Shown: positions 8,163-16,681, counted from the first letter of the stretch. The stretch is 20,915 bases of DNA from JAZKFT01 sp043760535 (GCA_043760535.1 JAYUOV010000017.1:1-20915); one strand, 5' to 3'. The notes: generated by a model from the sequence alone, not told the origin. Made by a program: numbers and translations.

Positions 8163-8594
8163 ATGAAAGAAATCATTTACAACAAGCCCTACGAGCCAAT
8201 ACTAGATTTCTTAAATGAACCAGAAACCATATACTACACAAAATCGATGGAGCAACGTATTAGCCTTGAAGGTTTTGAAGCACTTTGTAGTAAGCTGCCA
8301 CTTACACAAAAAGAATGGGCAGGTATTTTATTGCTAAGCGAAAAAACGCTACAACGTTATGCAAAAGATGGAAAGGGTTTTGATGGAATTTATGCAGACA
8401 GGCTTAGGCAAATAAAGAGAATCATTGATTTGGGTATTGCAGTATTTGGAAACGGGGAGGAACTTTACCGCTGGCTGAAGATGAAAAAGAATGTTTTGGG
8501 TAAAGAGCTTTCTTTTGAGGCTTTACAAACCAGCGAGGGTATCCGTGCCACAGAATTTGAAATTGGAAGAATTGCTTATGGTGTTTATGTATGA
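8163..8594 (+). CDS. Xre/MbcA/ParS-type antitoxin (DUF2384 C-terminal domain)
   Basis: The product is 143 residues from ATG at 8163. An upstream in-frame TTG at 8142 would add 7 residues but lies between the operator-like repeats and is less likely. Residues about 34-68 form an Xre-like helix-turn-helix (LTQKEWAGILLLSEKTLQRY). Residues about 85-143 match the MbcA/ParS toxin-binding domain: AVFGNGEELYRWL, then LGKELSFEALQTSEGI and the ending IGRIAYGVYV. The antitoxin neutralises the RES toxin encoded next and probably represses the operon. Its stop overlaps the toxin start (ATGA at 8591-8594), indicating translational coupling. Confidence 0.9.
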   Translation: MKEIIYNKPYEPILDFLNEPETIYYTKSMEQRISLEGFEALCSKLPLTQKEWAGILLLSEKTLQRYAKDGKGFDGIYADRLRQIKRIIDLGIAVFGNGEELYRWLKMKKNVLGKELSFEALQTSEGIRATEFEIGRIAYGVYV

Positions 8595-9052
8595 TGTTAT
8601 ACCGACTTGCTTCTGCCAAATATGTTGATGATTTAGCGGGTATTGGCGCCAAACTTTTTGGTGGCCGCTGGAATCATGTAGGGTCTTCCTGCTTATATGC
8701 TAGTAGTTCTATTTCGTTGGCATTACTCGAAAAATTTGTACATGCCAATGATTGGGCGCATGTTTCTAACATTTCACTTTGTACTATTTTATTAGAAAAT
8801 TCAATGCCTGTTTATCACATAGACATTGAAAGGCTATCACCAACATGGGTGAATGATATTGATTATACCCAATGGCTTGGAAGGCAAATTTTAGATGATA
8901 ATTATTATGCGGCTATGGTAGTGCCATCGGCAATAGTGCCGCAGGAAAAAAATTGGATTTTGAACCCCGGCTATAAGCATTACACTAAAATAAAAATACA
9001 TTCGAAGCTGCCATTTGAGATAGATAAAAGGCTATCTCGATGGGTAATTTAG
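8591..9052 (+). CDS. RES-domain toxin (predicted NAD+-consuming toxin)
   Basis: The 153-residue product matches the whole RES domain with little else. The start is LYRLA, followed by KLFGGRWN with R26, then LYASSSISLALLEKF with E47, and VVPSAIV with S113 followed by NWILNPG. These R, E and S positions give the family its name. RES toxins studied elsewhere (MbcT, ParT) degrade or transfer NAD+ or ADP-ribose, stopping growth when the antitoxin is lost; applying this here is inference from family. Translation can start at 8591 (in the ATGA overlap) or at the next codon, ATG 8594, which gives the common MLYRLA start. The stop at 9050-9052 overlaps the convergent sppA stop. Confidence 0.91.
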   Translation: MMLYRLASAKYVDDLAGIGAKLFGGRWNHVGSSCLYASSSISLALLEKFVHANDWAHVSNISLCTILLENSMPVYHIDIERLSPTWVNDIDYTQWLGRQILDDNYYAAMVVPSAIVPQEKNWILNPGYKHYTKIKIHSKLPFEIDKRLSRWVI

Positions 9053-10809
9053 TTAAACGAAACAAAAAAAGGTAACCTCATTTGTGTAGTGCCAAACCAG
9101 CTTTTTATAATTTGTATCTGTTGAACAACAGCAGCATTTTCTTCACCCAAACTGTTATTTATAAGGTTGGTTTGTACTAAAGGCTTTTTATCGTTGGCTT
9201 TAAAAATTTTGTCCCAAAAGCTTTCAATTATTGGTAATTCTTTTAGTTCATAATTAGCTACCCTAGCCATTCGGGCAGCACAATCAATTGCATTTTGGAG
9301 GTTGCCTATTCTGTCGATAAGGTGTAGTTGCATGGCTTGCCTACCGCTCCAGATTCTGCCTTGAGCAATACTATCTAAAATGCCCAAAGGTATTTTTCTG
9401 CCTTCGGCTACACGGTTTTTAAACATGCTGTAAGTGCTATCTACCCCAGCCTGTGCTACCTGTTTTTCCTTCATACTCATAGGCCGAAATGGACTACCAA
9501 AATCTGCCGACGGGCTTGTTTTTACACCATCGAAAGTAATGCCGAGTTTGTTGTTCATCAGCCCAGCTATATTGCCATAAACACTAAACACACCAATGCT
9601 GCCAGTAAGTGTATTGGGCTGCGCAAAAATTGAATCTGCCTGGCAAGCAATATAATAGCCGCCGCTTGCTGCATAGTCGCCCATGCTTACTATAATCGGT
9701 TTTACTTTTTTAATAAGGCTTACTTCTCGCCACATAATATCGCTTGCCATACTGCTGCCGCCGCCGCTGTTAATGCGAAATACAACAGCTTTAATATTGC
9801 TGTCGAGCCTTGCCTTTTGTAGCAGGCTCAGGTAGGTATCGCCGCCTATTTCACCGTCATTGCCCTTGCCTTCTGTTATTTCGCCTTGGGCAAAAATGAG
9901 GGCAATTATTTGATCACTTTGTTGGCTACTCCAATCTATGGCTTTCATGTAATCGGCCATGGATATAAAAGGAATTTTGTCTGTTTTTTCTAGGCCTGTT
10001 TTTGTTTGTATTTCTTCTTTCACCTGGTCGTCGTATTTCAGTCCGTCAATGAGTTTGTATTGCAATGCATCGGCTGCTGAATGTATTACAAAATCGTTTG
10101 CAGCACGGTGAAGTGTGGCTGTATCAGTACCGGATTTATTGAAAGCAGTCTGTAAAAACATGCCATACATTTCATTTAAAAATGCCAATGCCTGTAACCG
10201 GTTTGCAGGTGTCATTTGTTTTTCTCTAAGGGGCTCGGTAGCACTTTTAAACTGGCCGGCATAAAATATTTCTGGCTGTATTTCCAGCTTATCCAGCATC
10301 CCTTTTAAATAGGTGTATTGCATGGAAAACCCCTGCCAGTCGAGTGTTCCATTGGGATGGCTATAAACAATATCTGCTACATTGGCCACATAAAAAGCTT
10401 TTTGGCTGATGCTGTTGGCGTAAGCCATTACAAATTTTTTCGATTGTTTAAAATCCATCAAAGCGTTGCGTATTTCTTCGCTAGTAGCAAAGCCGTTGGG
10501 GTTACTTTCACATTTAATGTAAATGCCTTTTACAGCATCGTCTGTCTTTGCAAATCTGATGGCTCTTACTACATCGTACAAGCCATCTATTGCAGCCGTT
10601 TGCCCGTTTGGTAAAGAAAAGCCAGACTCTGTGCTTTGTTCCATCAATTGCTTAGAAAGGTCTAATACCAACACTGTTTTTGATGCTACTGTAGGCTTTT
10701 CAGTAGCTACGGCGTTGCCTAAAAACCAGCCAAAAACAATGATGCCGATAACGGTAAAAACCAACAATGCTAAAAATGTTGCTAAAAAAAATTTGAAAAA
10801 AGATCTCAT
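9049..10809 (-). CDS. sppA: Signal peptide peptidase SppA, 67-kDa type (protease IV)
   Basis: The 586-residue protein has the long, two-domain form of SppA, a membrane-bound serine protease that degrades signal peptides left after secretion. One membrane anchor lies at residues 8-30 (LATFLALLVFTVIGIIVFGW). The N-terminal domain carries the general base K188 in FKSATEP. The C-terminal domain carries the nucleophile S382 in YAASGGYYIA, preceded by FRINSGGGSSMASD. NTLTGSIGVFSVYGN follows. Both members of the Ser-Lys dyad are present. ATG at 10809 gives a normal start. The 3' end overlaps the RES toxin stop by 4 bp (convergent). A bulged hairpin lies about 20 bp upstream of the start. Confidence 0.96.
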   Translation of the reverse strand: MRSFFKFFLATFLALLVFTVIGIIVFGWFLGNAVATEKPTVASKTVLVLDLSKQLMEQSTESGFSLPNGQTAAIDGLYDVVRAIRFAKTDDAVKGIYIKCESNPNGFATSEEIRNALMDFKQSKKFVMAYANSISQKAFYVANVADIVYSHPNGTLDWQGFSMQYTYLKGMLDKLEIQPEIFYAGQFKSATEPLREKQMTPANRLQALAFLNEMYGMFLQTAFNKSGTDTATLHRAANDFVIHSAADALQYKLIDGLKYDDQVKEEIQTKTGLEKTDKIPFISMADYMKAIDWSSQQSDQIIALIFAQGEITEGKGNDGEIGGDTYLSLLQKARLDSNIKAVVFRINSGGGSSMASDIMWREVSLIKKVKPIIVSMGDYAASGGYYIACQADSIFAQPNTLTGSIGVFSVYGNIAGLMNNKLGITFDGVKTSPSADFGSPFRPMSMKEKQVAQAGVDSTYSMFKNRVAEGRKIPLGILDSIAQGRIWSGRQAMQLHLIDRIGNLQNAIDCAARMARVANYELKELPIIESFWDKIFKANDKKPLVQTNLINNSLGEENAAVVQQIQIIKSWFGTTQMRLPFFVSFN

Positions 10810-10830
10810 TGGTTCGGCTTATGTTTTTTG

Positions 10831-10870
10831 CATTTAGTGCTGTGGAAAATGAGCATTAGCACCCTAAATG
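10831..10870 (-). promoter_or_regulatory. Bulged inverted repeat upstream of sppA
   Basis: CATTTAGTGCT (10831-10841) pairs with AGCA (10858-10861) plus CTAAATG (10864-10870), with only CC (10862-10863) unpaired and a 16-nt loop. This gives an 11-bp stem with a 2-nt bulge. It lies 21 bp from the sppA ATG, between that start and the Uma2 gene stop. No T run follows on the minus strand, so an operator or leader structure is more likely than a terminator. Confidence 0.45.
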
Positions 10871-10924
10871 AGCAACAGATATTGGCAGGCTGGTTTCAAC
10901 TATTTTTTGCCCAAAGGGTTAAAG

Positions 10925-11500
10925 TCAGCTAGTAAATGGCACATCTTCATACACATCCTGTAGTTGTAATTCAATAGCTACGGTGCTTATCCAAAAGCTT
11001 TGAGCGATGTTTTTGTATTCGGTAAGTTGCCAGCTATTGTCGGCGTTTCGGATAAACTTTTCTACCATTACTTTTTCCGAATCAATTAGAATATATTCTT
11101 GTAATGAATCAATATCACGGTATAAAGTAAATTTTCCACCCTTATCATAATCCCGGGTAGATGCCGATAAAATTTCGATAATGACCGATGGATTGGTGGC
11201 CGTATCAAAAGTATCATCTGTGGTTTTTACATCGCCAAAAACAATGCTAATGTCGGGGTAGGTGAACAAACTATTTTTAGGAATGCGTACCCGCAAATCG
11301 CTACCAAATGGGCGGCATTTTTTACCTTTTAATTTTTGCTTTAAGCCAGCTATGCAATTAACAGAAATTAAATTGTGTGCTAAAGATGCCCCGCTCATTG
11401 CAAAAGTTTCGCCTTTGTAGTATTCATGTTTATTTAGTGCCTTTCGTTCGGCATCCAAATATTCAGTTTGCTCAATGTATTTTAATGCTACTGCAGCCAT
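10925..11500 (-). CDS. Uma2-family protein (DUF820, PD-(D/E)XK nuclease-like)
   Basis: From ATG at 11500 the product is 191 residues, the usual Uma2 length. A longer frame to a TTG at 11572 adds 24 basic residues unlike the family and is rejected. Family features are ALNKHEYYKGETFAMSGAS at the start, then FGSDLRVRIP and TYPDISIVFGD (D83). The IIEILSASTRDYDKGGKF block (E109) and LQEYILIDSE follow. These match the restriction-endonuclease-like fold with the catalytic D and E. The biological role of Uma2 proteins is poorly known; they are often many-copied and sometimes linked to mobile elements. It lies on the same strand as sppA (115 bp upstream), with no evidence of shared function. Confidence 0.85.
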   Translation of the reverse strand: MAAVALKYIEQTEYLDAERKALNKHEYYKGETFAMSGASLAHNLISVNCIAGLKQKLKGKKCRPFGSDLRVRIPKNSLFTYPDISIVFGDVKTTDDTFDTATNPSVIIEILSASTRDYDKGGKFTLYRDIDSLQEYILIDSEKVMVEKFIRNADNSWQLTEYKNIAQSFWISTVAIELQLQDVYEDVPFTS

Positions 11501-11635
11501 TCTTTTTTTAAAGTAAATATACTGTTTTTTGTGTTCTGCTTTTTGGGGTAGCCGCTTGCATTTGGCACCCAAACCACTTATGGCTTTGCATATTTTTCTG
11601 TTTAAAAGAAACCTTTACCCCACTTTTGCAATCTA

Positions 11636-12121
11636 ATGAACACTGCATACATACTCACCGGCGGCAATTTGGATCATCCGTTACGGCAACTTACAAATGC
11701 CGCTGCGGCTATTGCCATTGAATGTGGTTCGATAGTATCCAGTTCAAACATTTACCAAACAGCAGCTTGGGGTAACAAAGCTCAGCCTGATTTTTTAAAC
11801 CAGGTATTGTGTATAAATACGGATCTAAACCCTTTTAAACTATTGCGTAAGCTTTTAGCCATAGAAAAAAAAATGGGTCGTACACGCAACAATCAATACG
11901 ACCCCAGAATCATAGACCTAGACATTTTATTTTATAACGACCTTATTATAGATTCGCCATCATTGCAGCTTCCGCATCCACGGCTGCATTTGCGCCGGTT
12001 TGTGCTAGTGCCACTTGCAGGAATAGCTCCGCTAATACAGCACCCTGTTTTGCACAAACCAATTCTACAGTTATTGCAGGAATGCAGCGATCCGCTAAAT
12101 GTGAAAAAGTTTTCCTTGTAA
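11636..12121 (+). CDS. folK: 2-amino-4-hydroxy-6-hydroxymethyldihydropteridine pyrophosphokinase (HPPK)
   Basis: The 161-residue protein has HPPK length. HPPK moves pyrophosphate from ATP to 6-hydroxymethyl-dihydropterin, the step before dihydropteroate synthase in folate synthesis. The motifs are in order: YILTGGNLDHPLRQL at the N-terminus; YQTAAWGNKAQPDFLNQV (pterin site) at 40-57; EKKMGRTR at 77-84; DPRIIDLDILFYND at 89-102 with Mg ligands D94 and D96; and LPHPRLHLRRFVLVPL at 112-127. CACTTTTG at 11621-11628, 8 bp before the ATG, is one mismatch from the TAnnTTTG -7 element. If that is used the leader is very short. It is followed on the same strand by the deoxynucleoside kinase gene, likely an operon. 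Confidence 0.97.
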   Translation: MNTAYILTGGNLDHPLRQLTNAAAAIAIECGSIVSSSNIYQTAAWGNKAQPDFLNQVLCINTDLNPFKLLRKLLAIEKKMGRTRNNQYDPRIIDLDILFYNDLIIDSPSLQLPHPRLHLRRFVLVPLAGIAPLIQHPVLHKPILQLLQECSDPLNVKKFSL

Positions 12122-12194
12122 TGCCTTGCCGAAAGCTGATTTTTGATTGCCGGATTACAAACAAGTGTTTGAAAGTTTATCGGACTATTTATAC

Positions 12195-12827
12195 ATGAAA
12201 TATCACTTTATAACCATAGAAGGAAACATTGGTGCAGGAAAAACTACGCTAGCACATTTGCTTAGCAAGCAGCTAAATGCACGGCTGGTATTGGAAGAGT
12301 TTGCAGACAATCCTTTTTTGACCAAATTTTACCAAAATCCCGACCAGTATGCTTTTCCGGTAGAATTATTTTTTATGGCAGAGCGGTACAAGCAGTTAAA
12401 AGACTTGTTGCATACAAAAGATTTATTTCAAAGCGTAACCGTATCCGACTACCTTTTTACCAAATGCCTTCTTTTTGCCAAGGTTAATTTATCCGATGAA
12501 GAATTTCGGTTGTACCAAAAATTGTTCGATATTATCCACCAACAGGTGCTGAAGCCAGATTTACTAATATACCTGCATGCACCTGTGCATAAATTACAGC
12601 AAAATATTCGCAAACGTAACCGCAGTTACGAGCAAGATATTACCGATGAATATCTTTTTAGCATACAAGAAACCTATACCAATTATATTAAACAGCACAA
12701 CATTACTACGCTATTTGTAGATGCTTCCAATGCAGATTTTTTAAGCAATCCTATTCAGGTAAAAACAATTATAGATGCCCTAGAGCATGACTATAAAGCT
12801 GGGCAGCATTATCTTACGTTGCCCTAA
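12195..12827 (+). CDS. Deoxynucleoside kinase (dNK family)
   Basis: From ATG at 12195 the product is 210 residues; a TTG at 12147 would add 16 residues but the family normally starts just before the P-loop. MKYHFITIEGNIGAGKTTLA carries the Walker A motif (G10-T18). EEF at 34-36 supplies the catalytic acid, ELFFMAERYKQL resembles the family's substrate-site helix, VSDYLFTKCLLFA follows, and RKRNRSYEQDI (139-149) is the arginine-rich LID. These enzymes phosphorylate deoxynucleosides in salvage to dNTPs. Base specificity (dA/dG or dC) cannot be decided from the sequence. The gene follows folK by 73 bp on the same strand. Confidence 0.92.
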   Translation: MKYHFITIEGNIGAGKTTLAHLLSKQLNARLVLEEFADNPFLTKFYQNPDQYAFPVELFFMAERYKQLKDLLHTKDLFQSVTVSDYLFTKCLLFAKVNLSDEEFRLYQKLFDIIHQQVLKPDLLIYLHAPVHKLQQNIRKRNRSYEQDITDEYLFSIQETYTNYIKQHNITTLFVDASNADFLSNPIQVKTIIDALEHDYKAGQHYLTLP

Positions 12828-12855
12828 ATGCTGGTGGTAAATGGCTTAACTATTC

Positions 12856-12897
12856 ATCATTCAATTGCAATCCTGGTTTTTTAAAATATTGAATGAT
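12856..12897 (+). repeat. 10-bp perfect hairpin after the deoxynucleoside kinase gene
   Basis: ATCATTCAAT (12856-12865) and ATTGAATGAT (12888-12897) are exact reverse complements with a 22-nt loop, 28 bp after the kinase stop. It is well placed to protect or end the folK-kinase transcript. No T run follows the stem on the plus strand, so a classic Rho-independent terminator is not shown. Confidence 0.5.
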
Positions 12898-12909
12898 AGC
12901 CTGAAATTC

Positions 12910-13080
12910 AGAACTCCTTACCCCGAATTCTGAAACCGCTTATTATTCGCAGTCTAAAAGAGCCCAATAGTAACACACAGTTGAACGGAGCGTCGCCAAT
13001 GTCGCTCAATCAGGGCACGGCTTTCGCTGGGTTAAAAATGAAAAACTACGCTATCAAAACTGCGAGGAGTAAGGAGTTCT
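12910..13080. repeat. 171-bp element bounded by 12-bp inverted repeats (MITE-like)
   Basis: AGAACTCCTTAC at 12910-12921 is mirrored exactly by GTAAGGAGTTCT at 13069-13080; with one mismatch the match continues for two more bases. The repeats enclose 147 bp that looks less AT-rich than neighbouring spacers and contains a further dyad GAGCG/CGCTC near 12984. The plus frame ends ...KLRYQNCEE at a TAA at 13070-13072, preceded by about 30 open codons without a start. It lies between the convergent kinase and outer-membrane protein genes. A short non-autonomous mobile element is the best guess; no target duplication is evident. Confidence 0.45.
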
Positions 13081-13085
13081 AAAAT

Positions 13086-16000
13086 TTAAAAAAGTGCTCT
13101 TAGCGAAGCACGGCCAATGTGTACTGTGTTGCCACTACCTGGTTTTCTGCCTTCGTATTGAAAATTGAGTTCAAGACTGTTTGCAAGGCGCTTGGTAAAA
13201 TCAGCACTCCATAAAATGTTTTTACCGGGCTGTAAGCCATCTAGTATAATAAAGGCTACGGTGCTGTTCGTTGGCCCATTGTAAGCAATGTTGCTAAAAG
13301 TAAGCTTGGCATTAACCACGGCACTTTGCAGCACATTGTACTTACTTTCAAGATTGATAGATTGTATGTTGCAAGGCTCATTGCCGGCACTGCTGCTCCC
13401 TTTTTTCCAATCGCTGCGAAGGCTGCTGGCTATACGAAAAACAGAGCCGGATGTGAACGTTAGCTTCGGTTCTACAGAAACGGTTTTAATTAAATAATTG
13501 CGATTATCAAATTTGGGGTTGGGCACGGTTAAGCTTTGCCTGTTAATTCTTTCCAGCATTTCAATAGTAAATTTCCGGCCAATATTCCAGCGGATGCGGC
13601 CAGCCCAATCTTTGTAATTTCTGGTTTCAAAACCGTAGGTAAGAATGGCTTTGTTTGTATTAAAATTCTGGTTTATATCAAAACCCCAAACCGTGCTGCT
13701 GCGGTTAAATGAAAGTGTATTGGCAAAGGTGTTGGTTAGCGAAATAAGATTGGTATCGGCCACCGAGCCTTTAAATGGATCTATCTGAAACTTGCTATTA
13801 CTTATGGCCTTTCGGCTGGTTTGCAAAGTACTTTGCAGGATAATTTTTGAAAGCAATTTTTCAAACCCATTCATTTTTTTGCTGCCAAAAAAATTACGTG
13901 GCGAAATGGTAAACGAATAATTAAACGTGTTATATGCTGCTTTTATAAACTGGTTAGTGGGTGTAAAAACCCGTATAAATTTTGCCTGGTCTTGAAACAA
14001 GGCTGTTTCAAATTCGTTGAGCTGCTGTATTCCGTCAGTATTATAATCTATCCATGTAAATTCTCCCTGGCCAGCCGGTACTTCCACATAACTAAAATCA
14101 CGCCGTTGTTCCTGTCCGGAGCCCAACTCGTAAAGTATATTAGCCGAAACCATACCTTTTAAAATATTAGTAATATATTCCACACGGCCCAGCAAATTAT
14201 CTTCTGGTCTTTGTGTGGTTATGGCCTGATTTTTTATTTTTAAAATACGGTACGTTGCATTTATCCTAAACTGATGATGCGTATTTTTTAACAGTTCCAT
14301 CAAGCCTGTAAAATTGTGGCTTTGGTCGGCAGTTTCAAAAGCGGTACGCTGCGGCAAGCGGTTGATTCGGGATGTATAATTGAGCGACCATCGATTGTCT
14401 TTAGCCTGGTTACTTTTTACAAAAGCACTCCAATCGGTAAAAGAAAAACTGGTAAGGCTTAGCGAGTCTGATTGCTTATAACGAAGCTGGTTATGATCCA
14501 TAAAAAACGAAGCACCTATCTGGTAATTCTTAATTTTTTTAAGGCTTTTATCTAGCCTGATATTGGGTCGCAAAAGATAGCCGCTAAAGTTGCTGCCTGC
14601 TATGGTTGTGTACATCACTGCATTGTTTAATTGCCAGCCATGTATTGTGTAAAAATTAGCTATCGATTGTCGGTGTGCTTTATAACCATCGCTTCGGTTA
14701 TAGCCTTGGTAATTGTATTGTACATTATTGGCCTTGCTGTCTTTTAGCTGAAATTCCACAGATGGCAACTGTTCTGTTACTGTGTTAATAAGGTTAAATG
14801 GAAGCCCCCAATCCCTTAAAAATTCCACCGAACGCAAACGCTCTAACGGTCTGTATTTTTCATGTACATATTCGTAACCAAAAGTAGAAATAAGGTCTAA
14901 TTTTTTCTTTCTAAACATGATGTTCCGGCTATCTGTTACACCCATTTTTAGTGCAGCACCCACATCATCACTTTTATCTTTTGCCGAAAAACTATTGATA
15001 TCCCGTTTGCTGAAACCCGCCTCTACAAAGGCTTGTGCGTTATCGGTTAGTTTATACTCCGTTCTTATGGTAGCCAGTTGCTGCATTTTGGGGGTTACCA
15101 ATAAACTTACCGGTTCGTAGCTGCCTTGTGGTACACCATTTATAGGTGCCACCCATGTATATACTTTACCATTGGCTGCATTAAAGGCTGGTATATAGTT
15201 TCCTTTGCCCTGCCCTATTTCGCTAAAAGAAAGGCCATACATTTCTTTGGTTTTAAAAGCCTGATATACAAAAGATTGGTAAGTGATGCCGTTTACAAGT
15301 GTATCTTTTTTTATATACAGCACCTTGCCCACAGCAAATGTATCTAAGTAAGCAGTTGGGTAAAATGCCTGTTGAATACTATCACCAACCTTACTTAAAA
15401 ACTGCTTTTGATCTTTATCTAAAGTTTGGTTAATGGGCGCATTTTTAGAATCGGAATTAGAGTATGCGCCAATAGAAATCTTTAACTTTTTTCCCACCTG
15501 TATTTCGTTGCCAGCATACACCAGATAGTTGAGGTAATTACGGTCGGCATATTCAAATTCTATCTGTAGCCGCTTGTCTTTTGTAATCATTTGTTTGGGC
15601 GTAAATGTTACCTCGGCCGTGTTGTAATTAATTACGTAATCCTGGTCTTCGCCACGCTGCATCATTACGCCATCTATATATACCCTTTCGGTACCGGCAA
15701 GCACTACAAAAAACAATTCGTTGTTGGCGCCGGTTAGCCGGTATGGCCCCTGGTTTCCTTCTAATCCTTGAAAAATGTTACGGGTAAATTTTCCCTTTGC
15801 TACGGCTCCGGTTGCTGTTAGTTTATTGGTAATATTTTTACTAATCTTATTTTCTGTTTTAATCGAAATGCCTTGTAGCCTTTTATAAAAATTAAGAAAA
15901 TAAAAATTGTTTTGCCGCAGATCTATATCACCCAAATCTACCTGCCAGTTTTGTTTTTTAAACTGTAAAAAAATACGGTCAAACTCGTTGAGTTGTTGTG

Positions 16001-16568
16001 TGGTGCCATCGGGCTGTATTGGTATATTATTATCGGTAATAGCTGCGGCTATTTGAATACTATCGCCGAGTAAACCACTCAGTTGCAGGTTAAAACTGGA
16101 GTTTACCACAGCATCTTGTGCATTGCCAAAACTAAGCGACCGGCCAAGGCTGCCGCTATAAGTAAGGCTGCCAAAATCCATTAGTTTATTATCCGCTGCT
16201 CTTTTGTTATTACGGTTAAATACAAAAGGTTCGGCCCGTATTTTATCAGCTATTGAATCGTATAAAAAGCGGCGGCTAACCGTATTTAGCTGAAAAGGGA
16301 AAACACGATAGCTAATTTCAACACTATCTGTTTTAGGCAACTCTTTCCAGCTAATTTTTGCGTCGGCTTCGTTAAGTAGGTATTGGTATTTTGTAAATCC
16401 TTTTATAAAAAAAGAATTGGGAACAATACTAAGTGTATCAAATGGCTCTGGCCGTATTTGCACAGCTATTTTCTTTTGCCGGATATTCGACAAAGGATTT
16501 TTTTGTGCCATTGCTAAAAAGCAACAAACACTACACACAGCTAGTATAATGGTTTTTAAAAAATGCAC
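13086..16568 (-). CDS. Large outer-membrane beta-barrel protein of unknown function (SprA-like motifs)
   Basis: The 1160-residue protein starts at GTG 16568. An ATG two bases further upstream is out of frame, and no other start gives the clear signal peptide MHFLKTIILAVCSVCCFLAM-AQ. Residues 135-235 (SLSFGNAQDAVVNSSFNLQL, then NNIPIQPDG and LGDIDLRQNNFYFLNFYKRL) resemble by eye the repeated blocks of SprA, the type 9 secretion channel. AGTERVYIDGVMMQRGED (291-308) with VINYNTAEVTFTPKQMI is a beta-rich motif of large Bacteroidota surface proteins. DYNTDGIQQLNE (841-852) fits a 12-residue EF-hand/dockerin calcium loop. The C-terminal two-thirds is alternating aromatic/polar, ending HIGRASLRALF with a terminal F, as in outer-membrane barrels. 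It is about half the length of SprA, so not SprA itself. Function is unknown. Confidence 0.8.
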   Translation of the reverse strand: MHFLKTIILAVCSVCCFLAMAQKNPLSNIRQKKIAVQIRPEPFDTLSIVPNSFFIKGFTKYQYLLNEADAKISWKELPKTDSVEISYRVFPFQLNTVSRRFLYDSIADKIRAEPFVFNRNNKRAADNKLMDFGSLTYSGSLGRSLSFGNAQDAVVNSSFNLQLSGLLGDSIQIAAAITDNNIPIQPDGTTQQLNEFDRIFLQFKKQNWQVDLGDIDLRQNNFYFLNFYKRLQGISIKTENKISKNITNKLTATGAVAKGKFTRNIFQGLEGNQGPYRLTGANNELFFVVLAGTERVYIDGVMMQRGEDQDYVINYNTAEVTFTPKQMITKDKRLQIEFEYADRNYLNYLVYAGNEIQVGKKLKISIGAYSNSDSKNAPINQTLDKDQKQFLSKVGDSIQQAFYPTAYLDTFAVGKVLYIKKDTLVNGITYQSFVYQAFKTKEMYGLSFSEIGQGKGNYIPAFNAANGKVYTWVAPINGVPQGSYEPVSLLVTPKMQQLATIRTEYKLTDNAQAFVEAGFSKRDINSFSAKDKSDDVGAALKMGVTDSRNIMFRKKKLDLISTFGYEYVHEKYRPLERLRSVEFLRDWGLPFNLINTVTEQLPSVEFQLKDSKANNVQYNYQGYNRSDGYKAHRQSIANFYTIHGWQLNNAVMYTTIAGSNFSGYLLRPNIRLDKSLKKIKNYQIGASFFMDHNQLRYKQSDSLSLTSFSFTDWSAFVKSNQAKDNRWSLNYTSRINRLPQRTAFETADQSHNFTGLMELLKNTHHQFRINATYRILKIKNQAITTQRPEDNLLGRVEYITNILKGMVSANILYELGSGQEQRRDFSYVEVPAGQGEFTWIDYNTDGIQQLNEFETALFQDQAKFIRVFTPTNQFIKAAYNTFNYSFTISPRNFFGSKKMNGFEKLLSKIILQSTLQTSRKAISNSKFQIDPFKGSVADTNLISLTNTFANTLSFNRSSTVWGFDINQNFNTNKAILTYGFETRNYKDWAGRIRWNIGRKFTIEMLERINRQSLTVPNPKFDNRNYLIKTVSVEPKLTFTSGSVFRIASSLRSDWKKGSSSAGNEPCNIQSINLESKYNVLQSAVVNAKLTFSNIAYNGPTNSTVAFIILDGLQPGKNILWSADFTKRLANSLELNFQYEGRKPGSGNTVHIGRASLRALF

Positions 16569-16659
16569 ATTTCTATAATCGGCACTAAAATAACGATAGA
16601 ATAGGTGGGTTTATGATTTGGAGGCTAAGTATGGTTAAGAAGCAAAGTTTATCCACATT

Positions 16660-16681
16660 GGGTGCATTTAAAATTGTCGCA
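16660..16681 (+). repeat. Left terminal inverted repeat of the IS relic
   Basis: This 22-bp repeat starts GGGTGCATTT and matches the reverse complement of 17699-17720 at 21 of 22 positions. It marks the 3' side of the transposase pseudogene. Confidence 0.85.

Noticed and set aside
11501..11572. TTG start extending the Uma2 protein by 24 residues
   Set aside because: The added segment is basic and unlike Uma2 N-termini; ATG at 11500 gives normal length.
12147..12194. TTG start extending the deoxynucleoside kinase by 16 residues
   Set aside because: The P-loop normally lies about 10 residues from the start, which ATG at 12195 provides.
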